A stretch of 64,000 nt of DNA from assembly GCA_003024175.1 (NCBI GenBank), contig MDYQ01000095.1, positions 29,834-93,833 of the forward strand. Direction: 5' to 3'. Source of the DNA: Planoprotostelium fungivorum (taxonomy: Eukaryota > Evosea > Variosea > Cavosteliida > Cavosteliaceae). This document shows positions 48,733 through 58,514 of the stretch, piece after piece. The position numbers were made by a program, and so were the translations under genes. The first letter of the stretch is position 1, and each line of letters begins with the position of its first letter. Below the pieces are notes generated by a model. That model was not told the DNA's origin and did not search any database. It worked only from the letters and a program-made list of their open reading frames with translations.

Positions 48733-49908
48733 ATGTGGTCACCTCTCACCTCTACGATCAATCAATGGAATACAAGAGCGACGCACTCAGCCCGTACAAG
48801 AAGAACAGGAAAGCCACAGCTGTACCAACTCTACTCCACTGCCAAGAGCCTAGGGGTCAAGCTCTCTGTACAAACAGGACCCTTCAAACCTCAACCCCAT
48901 CAAATGCACATGAGAAAGTGGTTCAAGGGGAAGAAGAAACTGCACAAGACAATCAGATCATTCACTTACCTCGACAAGATCTGCACAAAGAGGAGAGACG
49001 GGTGGTACTTCCAGCCGCTCACAGTGTGGATGAAACAATCTGGGAAGAAGCTTAGCGACGGCCAGTGGAAACGGAACCATATACAATGGTCCGCCAACAA
49101 GAAGGAACCGCACGAAGAGGATAAGATCTTACCTGAGCACCAAGAGAAACTGGACAAATTGTTGATCAGCCAGGAGAAGCCACGAGCACCACGGAGACGA
49201 GAGAAGATGACGATCTACACAGACGGGTCACTTGACACTCAAGGAAGAGCCGGTTACGGAATCTACCACGAAGAAGACTCACCTTTCAACGCCGCCAAGA
49301 GGTCACCGATGGGACACGGGATCTACGAAGCGGAACTGAACGGACCGATTGACATCATGGAAGCCACCAGCATCACACAAGATCTGGAGATCATGTTAGA
49401 CAATCAATCAGCGGTCCACACGCTGACATCACTCACCAATCGAAGAGTAGCTCCACCTTCAATCAACAACAACTTGAACCGACCGCTGGCCCTGAGGATA
49501 TTCAACGAAGGGAGAAAGAGGAAGATGGCAGGATCTCAAATCACCTTCACATGGATTCGAGGCCACAGCGGAACAGAAGGAAATGAAGAAGCCGACCGGA
49601 TCGCCAACGAAGGAAGAGAGCTGGAAGACGTTCAAGAGGACATACCAGACGGTCAAGTCATCCAAGATCACCTGGCCGATTCCACTTGGAATTTCACAAC
49701 TTTTACGTACGGACAGAAGAGGAACAAATTCGACTTTTCCGACAACTGCTCTTCTACGCACCAGAATCCACCACAGAAGATGGCACGGAAAATCATCGCC
49801 CAACTGCCACAACTGCAACGACATCGAAGAGACTGGGGAACATCTCATCATGGACTGCCCAATCTAATAGCAGAAACAAGACAGATCCAACAATGTATCG
49901 ACCAATAG
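48733..49908 (+). CDS. Retroelement ORF with RNase H domain
   Basis: A 391-codon open frame. The N-terminal ~150 residues are basic and Lys/Gln-rich (RKWFKGKKKLHKTIRSFTYL). An RNase H fold follows with the four acidic catalytic positions visible: IYTDGSL, GIYEAELNGPIDI, IMLDNQSAVHTL and GNEEADRIANEGRE, plus the FTWIRGHSGTEG block. A different frame just downstream (49700-49870) reads CHNCNDIEETGEHLIMDCPI, the CCHC-like motif that follows RNase H in many non-LTR elements, so a +1/+2 shift separates the two. No reverse transcriptase precedes it. The ATG may not be the true start. Confidence 0.7.
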   Translation: MWSPLTSTINQWNTRATHSARTRRTGKPQLYQLYSTAKSLGVKLSVQTGPFKPQPHQMHMRKWFKGKKKLHKTIRSFTYLDKICTKRRDGWYFQPLTVWMKQSGKKLSDGQWKRNHIQWSANKKEPHEEDKILPEHQEKLDKLLISQEKPRAPRRREKMTIYTDGSLDTQGRAGYGIYHEEDSPFNAAKRSPMGHGIYEAELNGPIDIMEATSITQDLEIMLDNQSAVHTLTSLTNRRVAPPSINNNLNRPLALRIFNEGRKRKMAGSQITFTWIRGHSGTEGNEEADRIANEGRELEDVQEDIPDGQVIQDHLADSTWNFTTFTYGQKRNKFDFSDNCSSTHQNPPQKMARKIIAQLPQLQRHRRDWGTSHHGLPNLIAETRQIQQCIDQ

Positions 49909-50430
49909 CTCTGCTGTCGTGTGTTTACAAAGTATACAGATGCAGCCATTGAACTTCTTGGATGCATCAAACATGACATTGTTAACAACAAGCAACTCCA
50001 CCTTGTTCTTCTCCATATAGCAAAGGCATACGACTCTGTTGAATTCTGGGCCCTTTTAGACACACTTGACGCTTATGGGATGACACCAGGAGACATAGAC
50101 ATCATACAAACATTGATTAATGATAATCACACTGTACTTCAAACAGCTCACGGTACTACTGACCCCATTCAAATACGCTCAGGAGTCAGACAAGGGGACA
50201 TCATCTCACCCCTACTATACAGCATCTTCCTTAACCCTTTACTCAACTGGCTTCAGATTGAAGGAAAGCACCCATACAGAATCGGATAGGACCACTCTGC
50301 ATGCCTTGCGTTTGCTGACGATATGGCATTAATCTCACAATCACAAAAGGGCGTGGAGACTGCCATGGATAAAGTCAGGAACATCTTCAACGGAGATGGA
50401 AAGAGGCAGGAGTGATATATCTCTGCCAAC
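49880..50430 (+). pseudogene. Non-LTR reverse transcriptase fragment, inactivated
   Basis: Blocks in order are TMYRPIALLSCVYKVY, LLHIAKAYDSVEFWALLDTL, GVRQGDIISPLLYSIFLNP and LAFADDMALIS, matching RT fingers/palm motifs of LINE-type elements. Broken in several ways: the motif between fingers and palm is deleted, the first catalytic Asp of motif A is His (LLHIAKAYD), and a stop (TAG, 50287-50289) and a TGA (50414) interrupt the frame. Motif C FADD is intact. Confidence 0.75.
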
Positions 50431-50589
50431 TACGTCATACAGACGGTACCGCAATGTCAGCAGCTCAATTGGATATGCTGAGACTATGCACCCCAGACGA
50501 AGACCGCTACAATCATTGGACAAACAAAACCTCACGCCTCGTATCCTCCACAATGAACAATCGTCCTTTGCACCCAACAGGGGAGAAAA

Positions 50590-51062
50590 CCGTTTGACCA
50601 CACATACTGGCTTTTACAGATGGAAGCGTCCAAAAAGGCAAAGCAACCTACGCAACAATCATCTCTGATGAAAATGGAGCAATCCTCCATACATACAAAG
50701 GACCCTGCCCAGGAGAACAAGAAGTGAATAATGCAGAACTATACGCAGCATACATCGCTATAAGATGTACTCAAAGTGAGGGACATATTGAATTGATCAC
50801 CGACAGCCTTAATACAAAAACATTCTGTGATTGAACGATTCTACACCCTCTCACCAACCTATTCACTGAAAAGAATGCCAACATCAAACTTCTCTTATGC
50901 AACAAAATAGATTGGATCACCACGGCAGGAGGCACAATCACAGTTCGACACATACGATCCCACGCACTTGACCAGAAAACGAACAATTGGAAGACAAGGC
51001 CATGCAAAACACCGCAACATTTGGACACCGTACAGGGCTGATGGAACAACTCAACGATCGTG
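50590..51062 (+). pseudogene. Second RNase H fragment, C-terminal to RT
   Basis: Reads TDGSVQKGKATYATIISDEN, EVNNAELYAAYIAIR and HIELITDSLNTKTF, i.e. D-E-D of RNase H in the normal position after RT. A TGA after FCD (50832) and a later stop terminate it. It is unrelated at the residue level to the RNase H upstream of the RT, so two elements are fused here. Confidence 0.6.
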
Positions 51063-51071
51063 CAGACAAAG

Positions 51072-51412
51072 AAGCAGGCACAGTGCAATGGACCAAAACA
51101 AGATACAAACACATCGTCGGACAATACTACATTCAATCGCACGATAACAAAGACATCATCAGTTACACAAGAAAGAGCATTGAAAACATACTATACACGC
51201 GCCTTTTTGAAGACTGGAAACGTCGGCAGCCAAAGTGGTCNGAAGCAGGCACAGTGCGATGGACCAAAACAAGATACGAACACATCGTCGGACAATACTA
51301 CATTCAGGCGCACGATAACAAAGACATCATTGGTTACACAAGAAAGAGCATTGAGACCATACTATACAAGCGCCTTTTTGAAGACTGGAAACGTCGGCAG
51401 CCAAAGTGGTCT
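51072..51412 (+). repeat. ~169-bp tandem duplication around an N
   Basis: 51072-51240 and 51242-51410 are near-identical copies (gaagcaggcacagtgc... to ...ccaaagtgg) separated by the single N at 51241. The join looks like two overlapping contigs placed side by side and not merged. Confidence 0.85.
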
Positions 51413-51640
51413 GGATTCCTACACACAGAAGGAGACCCCTTTTCCTACCCTCACCGCAATACACCGTACGCTAATCTATGGCAAAAGATTGTAACAGGCA
51501 CAATATGGACAAAACATCAGAAGAAACGACTGATATCCGACTATACAGACGAGACCTACTGTGACAGATGCCGTACAATCTTTGATGAATAGATTGACGA
51601 GACCCACGTAATGGGGGAATGCTTACACACGCTTGAGGTA
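51242..51640 (+). pseudogene. Retroelement C-terminal zinc-knuckle region
   Basis: The frame continues RYEHIVGQYYIQAHDN, LFEDWKRRQPKWSGFLHT and TYCDRCRTIFDE, then a TAG stop, then IDETHVMGECLHT in the same frame. CxxC followed by HxxxxC is the usual post-RNase H motif of non-LTR elements; here it is split by the nonsense codon. Confidence 0.55.
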
Positions 51641-52074
51641 TGGGGTATAATACCGCGGTCACCTAAGTTGATAGGTAATTTCCAGTCATATCTGCCAGTA
51701 TTGAAGCAGTTGAACCAAGGGGTGATCGTACGGTGTCGAGGTATAATACCACGAGAAGCGAACGAGGCTGCCTCCTACGATGTTGGAACGCAATAGGATG
51801 ACTGGACACGAATTTCTTCAGGCGCTCTCCAGCAGTAATAGAACACCACATAACCCACTTCGCAGAAGTAGTCTGCAGCAAGACATCTTTGTATGGTTCC
51901 AGGACAAAGAGGGCCTGATCAGGTTAACCACGTCTTGTTACCGCACCGTACCTGCCCTAGAAGAAGATTTGCCCATTTACAGAAGGAATGATGGGTATCC
52001 ACTGTTTGTTCCACAGGAGATAAGAGTAACTTCCTATACGCGGGATTATTAGTCCAGAAGCCATGGGGCACGTA

Positions 52075-52598
52075 TCAAATCTTGAAACCATCTTCTTCAT
52101 GGTCCTCACAAAACGCCTCGACCATTGCTTGTACCCTCTCAAAGCTGTCTGACTGAACGTTGAGGGACAAATAAGTGGTCTCCCAAGCAAACTCCCAAAC
52201 CTCATACTCTGGAGAACGAGCTAGCAACTGCACTTGACCTAACATCGACTGCCTATCTGCATCTGACAAGGGGATAGCAGTAACATGGTAGCATACCACG
52301 ACAATCGAGTACACCTACCACGGATCAGCAGTAACCACCGAGTATCTACCACCTCCCCAGTCCTCTTCAAGAACACAAAGCGGTCATTCTCCAAATTGAG
52401 GAAATGCAACAGAGCACCGGACCCCTCCCTCACGGTAACGAAGACCCCATCATCATCAGCGTACAGCCCTATGGTCTCCTCACTGCACTTGATGGACGAA
52501 CACTCTGTTCTTAACTCCCTGCAAACTATCACCACCAGGACGAATAACACACTCACTGATAGACCCTCTCCATGGTGACACCCCGAGCGTAACCGCAC
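52075..52598 (-). CDS. Possible two-exon gene within the element cluster
   Basis: Exon reading ETIGLYADDDGVFVTVREGS and FLNLENDRFVFLKRTGEVVD joins, over a ~45-nt intron with gtagg donor and tgtcag acceptor (~52261-52305), to DADRQSMLGQVQLLARSPEY and FERVQAMVEAFCEDHEEDGF with a stop at 52075. The fused frame looks protein-like and acidic, but I recognise no domain and the 5' end is not located (no good ATG). It may be element-derived or a host gene interrupted by insertions. Confidence 0.35.
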
Positions 52599-53039
52599 AG
52601 CAGCAACCTTGCACCCTTTTGAACAGGAGCAGCCGACTGTCGAGCGACCTCAGCGGCAATAAGAGCGTTCTATATGAGTCAACACACTTGACATTTTCAA
52701 ACCGTCACACCATTGCGGACATCTCCTCCTCGTCTGAACCCTCATTGCTGATATTGACTACATTGATATCTTCCCGAAGACGTCTGTGAGCCATGCCGAC
52801 GGACCAGCAAGTAGACAAGCTAAACGAGCCACAACACTGTGCCATACGTAAGACGAGTTTAGCCGATACAGCCTCCGCTCTAAGCCCCAATATAGCCTCC
52901 GCTTTAAGCCCCGATACAACATAAGCACACCAATGGAAGCACTGAACGGTGTATACAGACCCGCATCTCTGCACACCACGGATGACAGGAGATCCCGAAG
53001 CGATGCACATCGGTGTGCACCTCACCACACTATACCACA

Positions 53040-53172
53040 CTGTTTATCACTACATCACCTCACTTCCCGCTGCGAAACCAGCAAGGACACAGGTTGCCGG
53101 CAACGGTTGCTGCCCTAAGACAGGGCGAAACCTGTGTTTGAATAAAATGTAAATGTAAAAAATGTAAAAACA
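53040..53172 (+). mobile_element. 3' tail of the non-LTR element
   Basis: The sequence closes with an aataaa-containing stretch and tandem aaatgta units (53142-53172), resembling the simple-repeat tail of a LINE. It marks the likely 3' boundary of the plus-strand element cluster. The body between 51640 and 53040 shows no further clear domain apart from the minus-strand frame at 52075-52598. Confidence 0.5.
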
Positions 53173-53183
53173 ACTCAGGAACC

Positions 53184-53395
53184 TCACCTTCTTCGCCTGA
53201 TCCTCCCCGGCCTGCTCATTCCGAGCGATCGTCTGCAGGATGATGGTGATACCTGTTGTTCCTTGGACCTTACAGTAAAGATGATGAAGAGATGGTGTGG
53301 AGGATAGAAACTGAGAAATTCCCTAGAGGATAGCCAAGTCCACCGCTCCCCTCTCTTTGAAAGAATGCGCCACAATGGATTCTAGATCTGATATG
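53184..53395 (-). other. Orphan exon pair next to the element tail
   Basis: Minus-strand reading SDLESIVAHSFKERGA splices, in phase, over an ~75-nt intron to VQGTTGITIILQTIARNEQA and EDQAKK, followed by a gtgag donor ~15 nt before the element tail. No start codon is found between it and the ALDH stop. It looks like part of a real protein of unknown family, possibly cut off by the insertion. Confidence 0.35.
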
Positions 53396-53405
53396 CCTTT
53401 ATTGC

Positions 53406-55241
53406 CTAGAATTTTATGCAGACGGTTTTCTGCTCTGTGTAGAGGTCTATCGAATGTTCTCCACTTGCTCTGCCCAATCCGCTCCATTTTGTTCCCCCAA
53501 AAGGCATTCGTAAGTCTCTCTGTGACACATCAACAATTGACTTGAGAGAAAGACACCCACCACCATCCAGCAGTTGACCCAGACAGTCCCTGCTTCAATT
53601 TCGTTGGCAACACGATGGGCCCTACGCAGGTTCTCCGTCCACACAATGGCCGCTAATCCATATTTACTATTATTTGCCATTTCAATTGCTGCTGATATCA
53701 GTATCGTTTTGCATATTCGACGCACCTTCCTCCTCGGTCTTGAACGTGGATACTCCAATCACAGGACCGAAAATCTCTTCTTGTTGAACACGGCCATCAG
53801 GATGTAAATCTACCGCTGTTAGATAATCTCCACTGTATGAACACACTCGTGATGATGGTGGGATTCAAGTAATAGCCGCCACTCAATTCTCCCTCCATGG
53901 TGGGCCTGTCTCCTCCCGTCAAGATGACTCCTGGATCCAATCAGTCTTGGGAGGAACAACTCCACACCTCCTTCGTCCTTTGCTATTTGAACGTAGGACA
54001 GGACACGATTGAGATGTTCTTCACTGACTAATGATCCTGTCGTTGTCTTTGGGTCTGTCGGATCTCCCACCACCAATTTCTTCGTGGCCTCCACAAACTT
54101 TTGGATGAACTTCTCATAGATTCCCTCTTGCACGAGCAGGCGTGATCCACACAAACAAATTTCTCCTGCAGGGCTCAGTACTGTGCCATCCAAGCACTTC
54201 ACCTTGATTCGAGAATGAGGATCTGACAGTGGTTGCAACACATTCTTCGAGATTGGCGTCATCAAATATGACTGTTGGGTTCTTCCCTCCCAATTCGAGG
54301 TACAATTTCTTGTAATGGGGAGCTGAATCGCGTATGATGAATTGCCCTGTGTGAGTGCCTCCAGTGAAGGACAGCAGAGGGACCTTTGGATGCACCACCT
54401 TTTGTCTTCACTATGAATATACCCTTCTTCCTCACCAGCGCATTTCCTGATACAGTGCCTCGACCAAAGATCATGTTGCAGACACCGTTGGGTAGACCTG
54501 CGTCCCTCATCACCGAACACAGCATCCACGCTGTCACGCTGGTGAACTCGGAGGGTTTACACACGATCGTGTTTCCCACTGGAAGTGATCAGTATGCGAT
54601 GTCGGATCAGTAAGTCAACAATGGAATACGAACCACTCAAAGCGGGTGCGATCTTCCAGGTCAACAAGTACAGAGGGAGATTCCAAGGGGAGATCAATCC
54701 AGCAACACCAACAGGTGTTCTGACGGTGTAGTTTGTAATCTGTGACGGTCAGATCTTCTTCTGTTGAATGGTCTCACCGATTGATTGTTGTCCAGGTTCA
54801 TGTCGGAAGCGATCTCTGTGTGGTGTAAAATGGCGCCAGCAAAGAATCTGAAATTAGAAACCACTCTGGGGATGTCCACTGTGCGTGCGAGACTGATGGG
54901 CTTTCCTTGATCCCTGCTCTCAGCAATGGCGAATTCCTCGAGTCTGCCTGTTGATCACCCTCTTTTCTCTTCGTTCATTTTCACCTTTGTTCGACCAAAT
55001 CTGCGATGCGATACAAGATCTCAGAGCGAGTCTGCTTCGAAGTCTTTCCCCAAACTTTGAAAGCACGTCTTGCGCTACTGACAGCTAATTCTACGTCGGC
55101 ACTGTCCGAATCTGCGAGCTTTCCGTAGACTTTGCCAGTGGCAGGGCAGTGGTTATCTAACCACTTTCCACTCAGAGGAGTCTCTTGAAACTCTCCATCT
55201 ATAAAATTTTTGACTATCACTTCGTGAGGTGGGTAGTTCAT
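53406..55241 (-). CDS. ALDH8A1: ALDH8A1-like 2-aminomuconate-semialdehyde dehydrogenase
   Basis: NAD-dependent aldehyde dehydrogenase; the nearest family by residue pattern is ALDH8A1 of the kynurenine pathway. Blocks seen are IVKNFIDGEFQETP, GKPISLARTVDIPRVVSNFR, TVRTPVGVAGLISPWNLPLY, GNTIVCKPSEFTSVTAWMLC, KKLYLELGGKNPTVIFDDAN, SFSNQGE|ICLCGSR (catalytic Cys, recovered across a ~39-nt intron at ~54169-54210), EEIFGPVIGVSTF and the C-terminal FGGTKWSGLGRASGEHS to the stop at 53406-53408. The start at 55241 (MNYPPHEVIV) follows an intron-like acceptor; a longer N-terminus to ~55307 is possible. About ten introns. Confidence 0.9.
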
Positions 55242-55402
55242 CGGATTGAACTCGCCGATCTGAAATGGATGGAGGGACGAACACGGGAACTTTGTCATTC
55301 GCAGAATTAAGAAATCGACATTCCACCCAGTTTTCTCGGCTATCTTATTTCTGCGATCACACGCTTCCTCGACACCACACAACCACAAAGAACGCAAACA
55401 CG

Positions 55403-57641
55403 ATGAAGGCAAGTATCCTTCTTTTATTGGTCGCCGTAGCGATCACACTATCTCAGGTGAGCGTCCTCATCGATCCTCTTGCTGACGTCACAATCAAAGC
55501 ACCACGATTACGGACTTGGTCACGGTGGACACGCCCACGCTCACGTAAGTAAATCCCTACCTTCTGTCTGTTGATCTCGAGCAGCATGGTGGTGGACACG
55601 ATCACGACCACGGACACTATCATGCGCACGATGCTTCCCACGGACACGGACACTACCACGACCACGGACATAGCCATGAACACGCCGCATACGGTGCAGG
55701 AGGCTATGGTTACATCCCAGATCATGTGAGAAGACTTTCCTTTCCTTTGGTGATTGTTTGCGATTCAATTAACTGAAACAGCCCATTGATGAGGCTCTGA
55801 AAGCGGCACAAGAGGGGGCCAACACAGTGAAGCAGGACATCCAAGAAGCCGCTGCTCGAGCTAAGAGGTACGCCAGCGACAAGGTAAGCGTCGAGCGCAA
55901 GAAGAAGATGCTGAACGTTGTAGGATGGTACTTCATCTCTGGCCGGTGATGTGGCTTCTGCAGCTGGAGGTGAGAGGACTGGTGGTAGAAAGATTTGACA
56001 AATGTCAGCTGTAGCGGATGCTGCGAAGAAGAAGGCACAGAATGCAGTAGACTCTGCTATTCACATCAAAGAAGCTCTCGCCGGAGCTGCGGCCGCAGCC
56101 GCTGACCAAGCCGCTCACCTGAAAGACTTGACCAAGAATGTTGCTCACGCTGCAGCTGATAAGGTCGAGGGAGTCAAGGACGGAGCCACTCAAGTGGCTC
56201 AGGACTTGAAGAACAAGGCAGCTGACAAGGCTCAAGATGCCACCGCTGCTGCAGCAGGTATTTTATCCACGAGAACGATCACTCAATGTGTGACAGACAC
56301 CATCGAGACAGCAACAGACAAGACGAAGAAGACAGCAAACGAAGCCGCCGACAAGGCCAAAGAGCTGAAGGAGACTGCAACAAAGACCGCAGAGGAGCTG
56401 AAGGAGGCTGCCGTGAAGAAGGCAGAAGAGCTGAAGGAGGTTGCAGGAGATGTTGCTGCTGCCACTGCCGAGAAGGCGTCCGATCTGAAGGATACTGCAC
56501 AGAAGGTTGCCAGTGCTTCTGCTGAGAAAGCCTCTGAGCTCAAGGATGCAGCTGCTGAGAAGGCATCTGATGTCAAGGACGCTGCACAAGACATTGCAGC
56601 CGCTGCATCTGAGAAGGCCACCGAATTGAAGGACGTTGCATCTGAGAAGGCCACACAATTCAAGGACGCTGCATCTGAGAAGGCCACACAATTCAAGGAC
56701 GCTGCATCTGAGAAGGCCACCGAATTGAAGGACGCTGCATCTGAGAAGGCTACAGAGCTCAAAGATGCTGCACAAGACATTTCAGCCGCTGCATCTGAGA
56801 AGGCCACCGAATTGAAGGACGCAGCTGTAGAGAAGGCCACAGAGCTCAAGGACGCCGCACAAGACGTGGCAGCCGCTGCATCTGAGAAGGCCACAGAACT
56901 GAAGGACGCAACTGCAGAGAAGGCTGCAGAGCTCAAGAATGCTGCATCTGAGAAGGCAACAGAATTGAAGGATGCCGCTCAAGGAGCTGCATCCGCTGCA
57001 GCTGAGAAGGCCAGCGAAGTGAAAGATGCCACGGTGGACAAGGCTGCTGAAGTGACCGATAAGGTAAGAAGAGAAGATGGGAGTATAGATCTCATTCAGG
57101 TTACAGATCAAGGAAGCTGCTCGTGACGTCGTGGATGCCGCCCAGAATGCGGGACAAGCAGCAGCAGAGAAGGTGATTCTTGCCTGAGGATGGATCTGAT
57201 GTGATCCAGGTGGGAGAGGTCAAGTCTGTCGTTGAGAATGCGGCCGAGAATACGATCGAAGCTGCTGCTGCGGCTGCTGCCGTGAAGAAGGAGCGTCTGA
57301 CAGTGGTGGGATTCAGCTCGTGCGGTTTCTTCCAGAGGGCATCTTCCATGGCCGAGGCAATATCCCAAGAGCTGAAAGAGCAGTTCAGGAAGCCTGTCAT
57401 CCGAGGTCTCCCGGGAAGAAACGAGTACCAAGAGCAATTGAAGGAGCTGAAGAAAGTGAGTGACCTCCCAAGGATACGCTGACCAGAACAGAAGATGGAA
57501 GGAGGAGCCAATCACAGGAGCTCACCCTTTGTCTACAAGAACAAGGATGAGTACCTTGGAGGCTGCGACAGTCTATACAACTACCTGAAGCAGAACTACC
57601 CAGAGAGCGAGACAGTCAAGGAGTACTCCAAGTTCTACTGA
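55403..57641 (+). CDS. Secreted His-rich / LEA-like / glutaredoxin-like chimeric protein
   Basis: Exon 1 encodes a signal peptide (MKASILLLLVAVAITLSQ). Two exons (55501-55545, ~55585-55725) give a segment with about 22 His in ~65 residues, mostly HxH and HDH, an obvious metal-binding sequence. From 55790 to ~57180 the protein is built of 11-residue amphipathic repeats of the ASEKATELKDA type, as in group 3 LEA proteins and lipid-droplet or apolipoprotein helices. The last exons (~57230-57641) read LTVVGFSSCGFFQRASSMAE and, past a 36-nt intron, SPFVYKNKDEYLGGCDSLYN: a glutaredoxin-like fold with CGFF in place of CGFS or CPYC and the GGCD motif. Splicing is in phase throughout. About 550 residues. 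The function is not known; desiccation or metal/redox protection is inference. Confidence 0.8.
56350..57060. repeat. 33-bp/11-codon tandem repeats (LEA-like)
   Basis: About twenty degenerate copies of a 33-bp unit (gctgcatctgagaaggccaccgaattgaaggac style); several adjacent copies at 56640-56760 are almost identical, which suggests recent unequal exchange. Confidence 0.85.
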
Positions 57642-57903
57642 GAATAGATCAATCAACACCCGCTTGTGTTTCATTTCTGGAGTTTCGTGTCACGTTGCAC
57701 TATCTGCCTTGTGCTTGTGAAACATCAACTCCGTGGATGCTCTTAGTGAAGGCACGCTCGAACAGGGGTTACCTGGACTATGGTAATCTTGGAGATTGGG
57801 CGGATGAGATATATCTACAAAAGTAGATCCCCGCTGATTTAATAGATCCAAAGAAACAAAGGGCGAGAAAGCCATAGGAGACACAAAGTTCGCACCAGCA
57901 AAG

Positions 57904-58418
57904 ATGCAGACAGGGGTGATGAATGTGGGGAGAAAAAGATCTGCAGAGGAGGAGGACGTCAAGTTCAATCAGATAGGAGTGGAAAACAACCCAAGAATGA
58001 AACGGCCACGAGAGGAGGTCAAAGTTACAAAAAAAGAGAGGCGAACTAAAGCCTCTCGAAAGAAGATAGAATGTACTGTGGCCACTATCTGGAGCGAGGT
58101 GAATGCTTCTCCATTCATCCAAGATTGAAAGATTATAGGTAAAGAAGCTACAACCAGAAGTGGTATCACGACAGACAGCAACCCGAACTAAAGATAATCT
58201 CGACGATGCGCCTGGCTACTTCCAAGAAGTCCAAGTGTGGAGCCAGGTAGAATGCAGCAGTAAATTGTAGTTTCTCACGCACACAGCATTTATCAAACGG
58301 TGTAGACCTTGAGCAGTACTTGGACCTCAATGCAAGGTTCCCCGATCTCAGCGAAGGGGGTTGTTCTTCAGACGACTGGTCGGGGGGACTGTTGTCATAT
58401 ATGTACAGACCTCTTTAG
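57904..58418 (+). CDS. Small basic, probably nuclear protein (three exons)
   Basis: Exon 1 starts MQTGVMNVGRKRSAEEEDVK and carries a strong basic stretch (KRPREEVKVTKKERRTKASR) that could be a nuclear localisation signal. It ends IECTVATIWSE and splices over ~40 nt to VKKLQPEVVSRQTATRTKDN, LDDAPGYFQEVQVWSQ, then over a second ~40-nt intron to HLSNGVDLEQYLDLNARFPD and ending SGGLLSYMYRPL. Three in-phase exons with standard donors and acceptors argue for a real gene of ~140 residues. No known domain is recognised. Confidence 0.55.
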
Positions 58419-58514
58419 TTGGACTTTATACAACTTAAAACGACGAACATCACCCGGCGATTTTGCACTTGGCCGCCCTTTATACATAGCTACGGAAGAG
58501 ACGAATAAACAGAG

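Noticed and set aside
51607-51760. Inverted ggtataatacc motifs as a possible regulatory or tRNA-like element
   Set aside because: Only short palindromes, lying in decayed element DNA; no cloverleaf or conserved tRNA loop could be built.
56263-56936. Minus-strand ORFs with Cys/Leu/Ser repeats
   Set aside because: Complement of the LEA-like 11-residue repeats.
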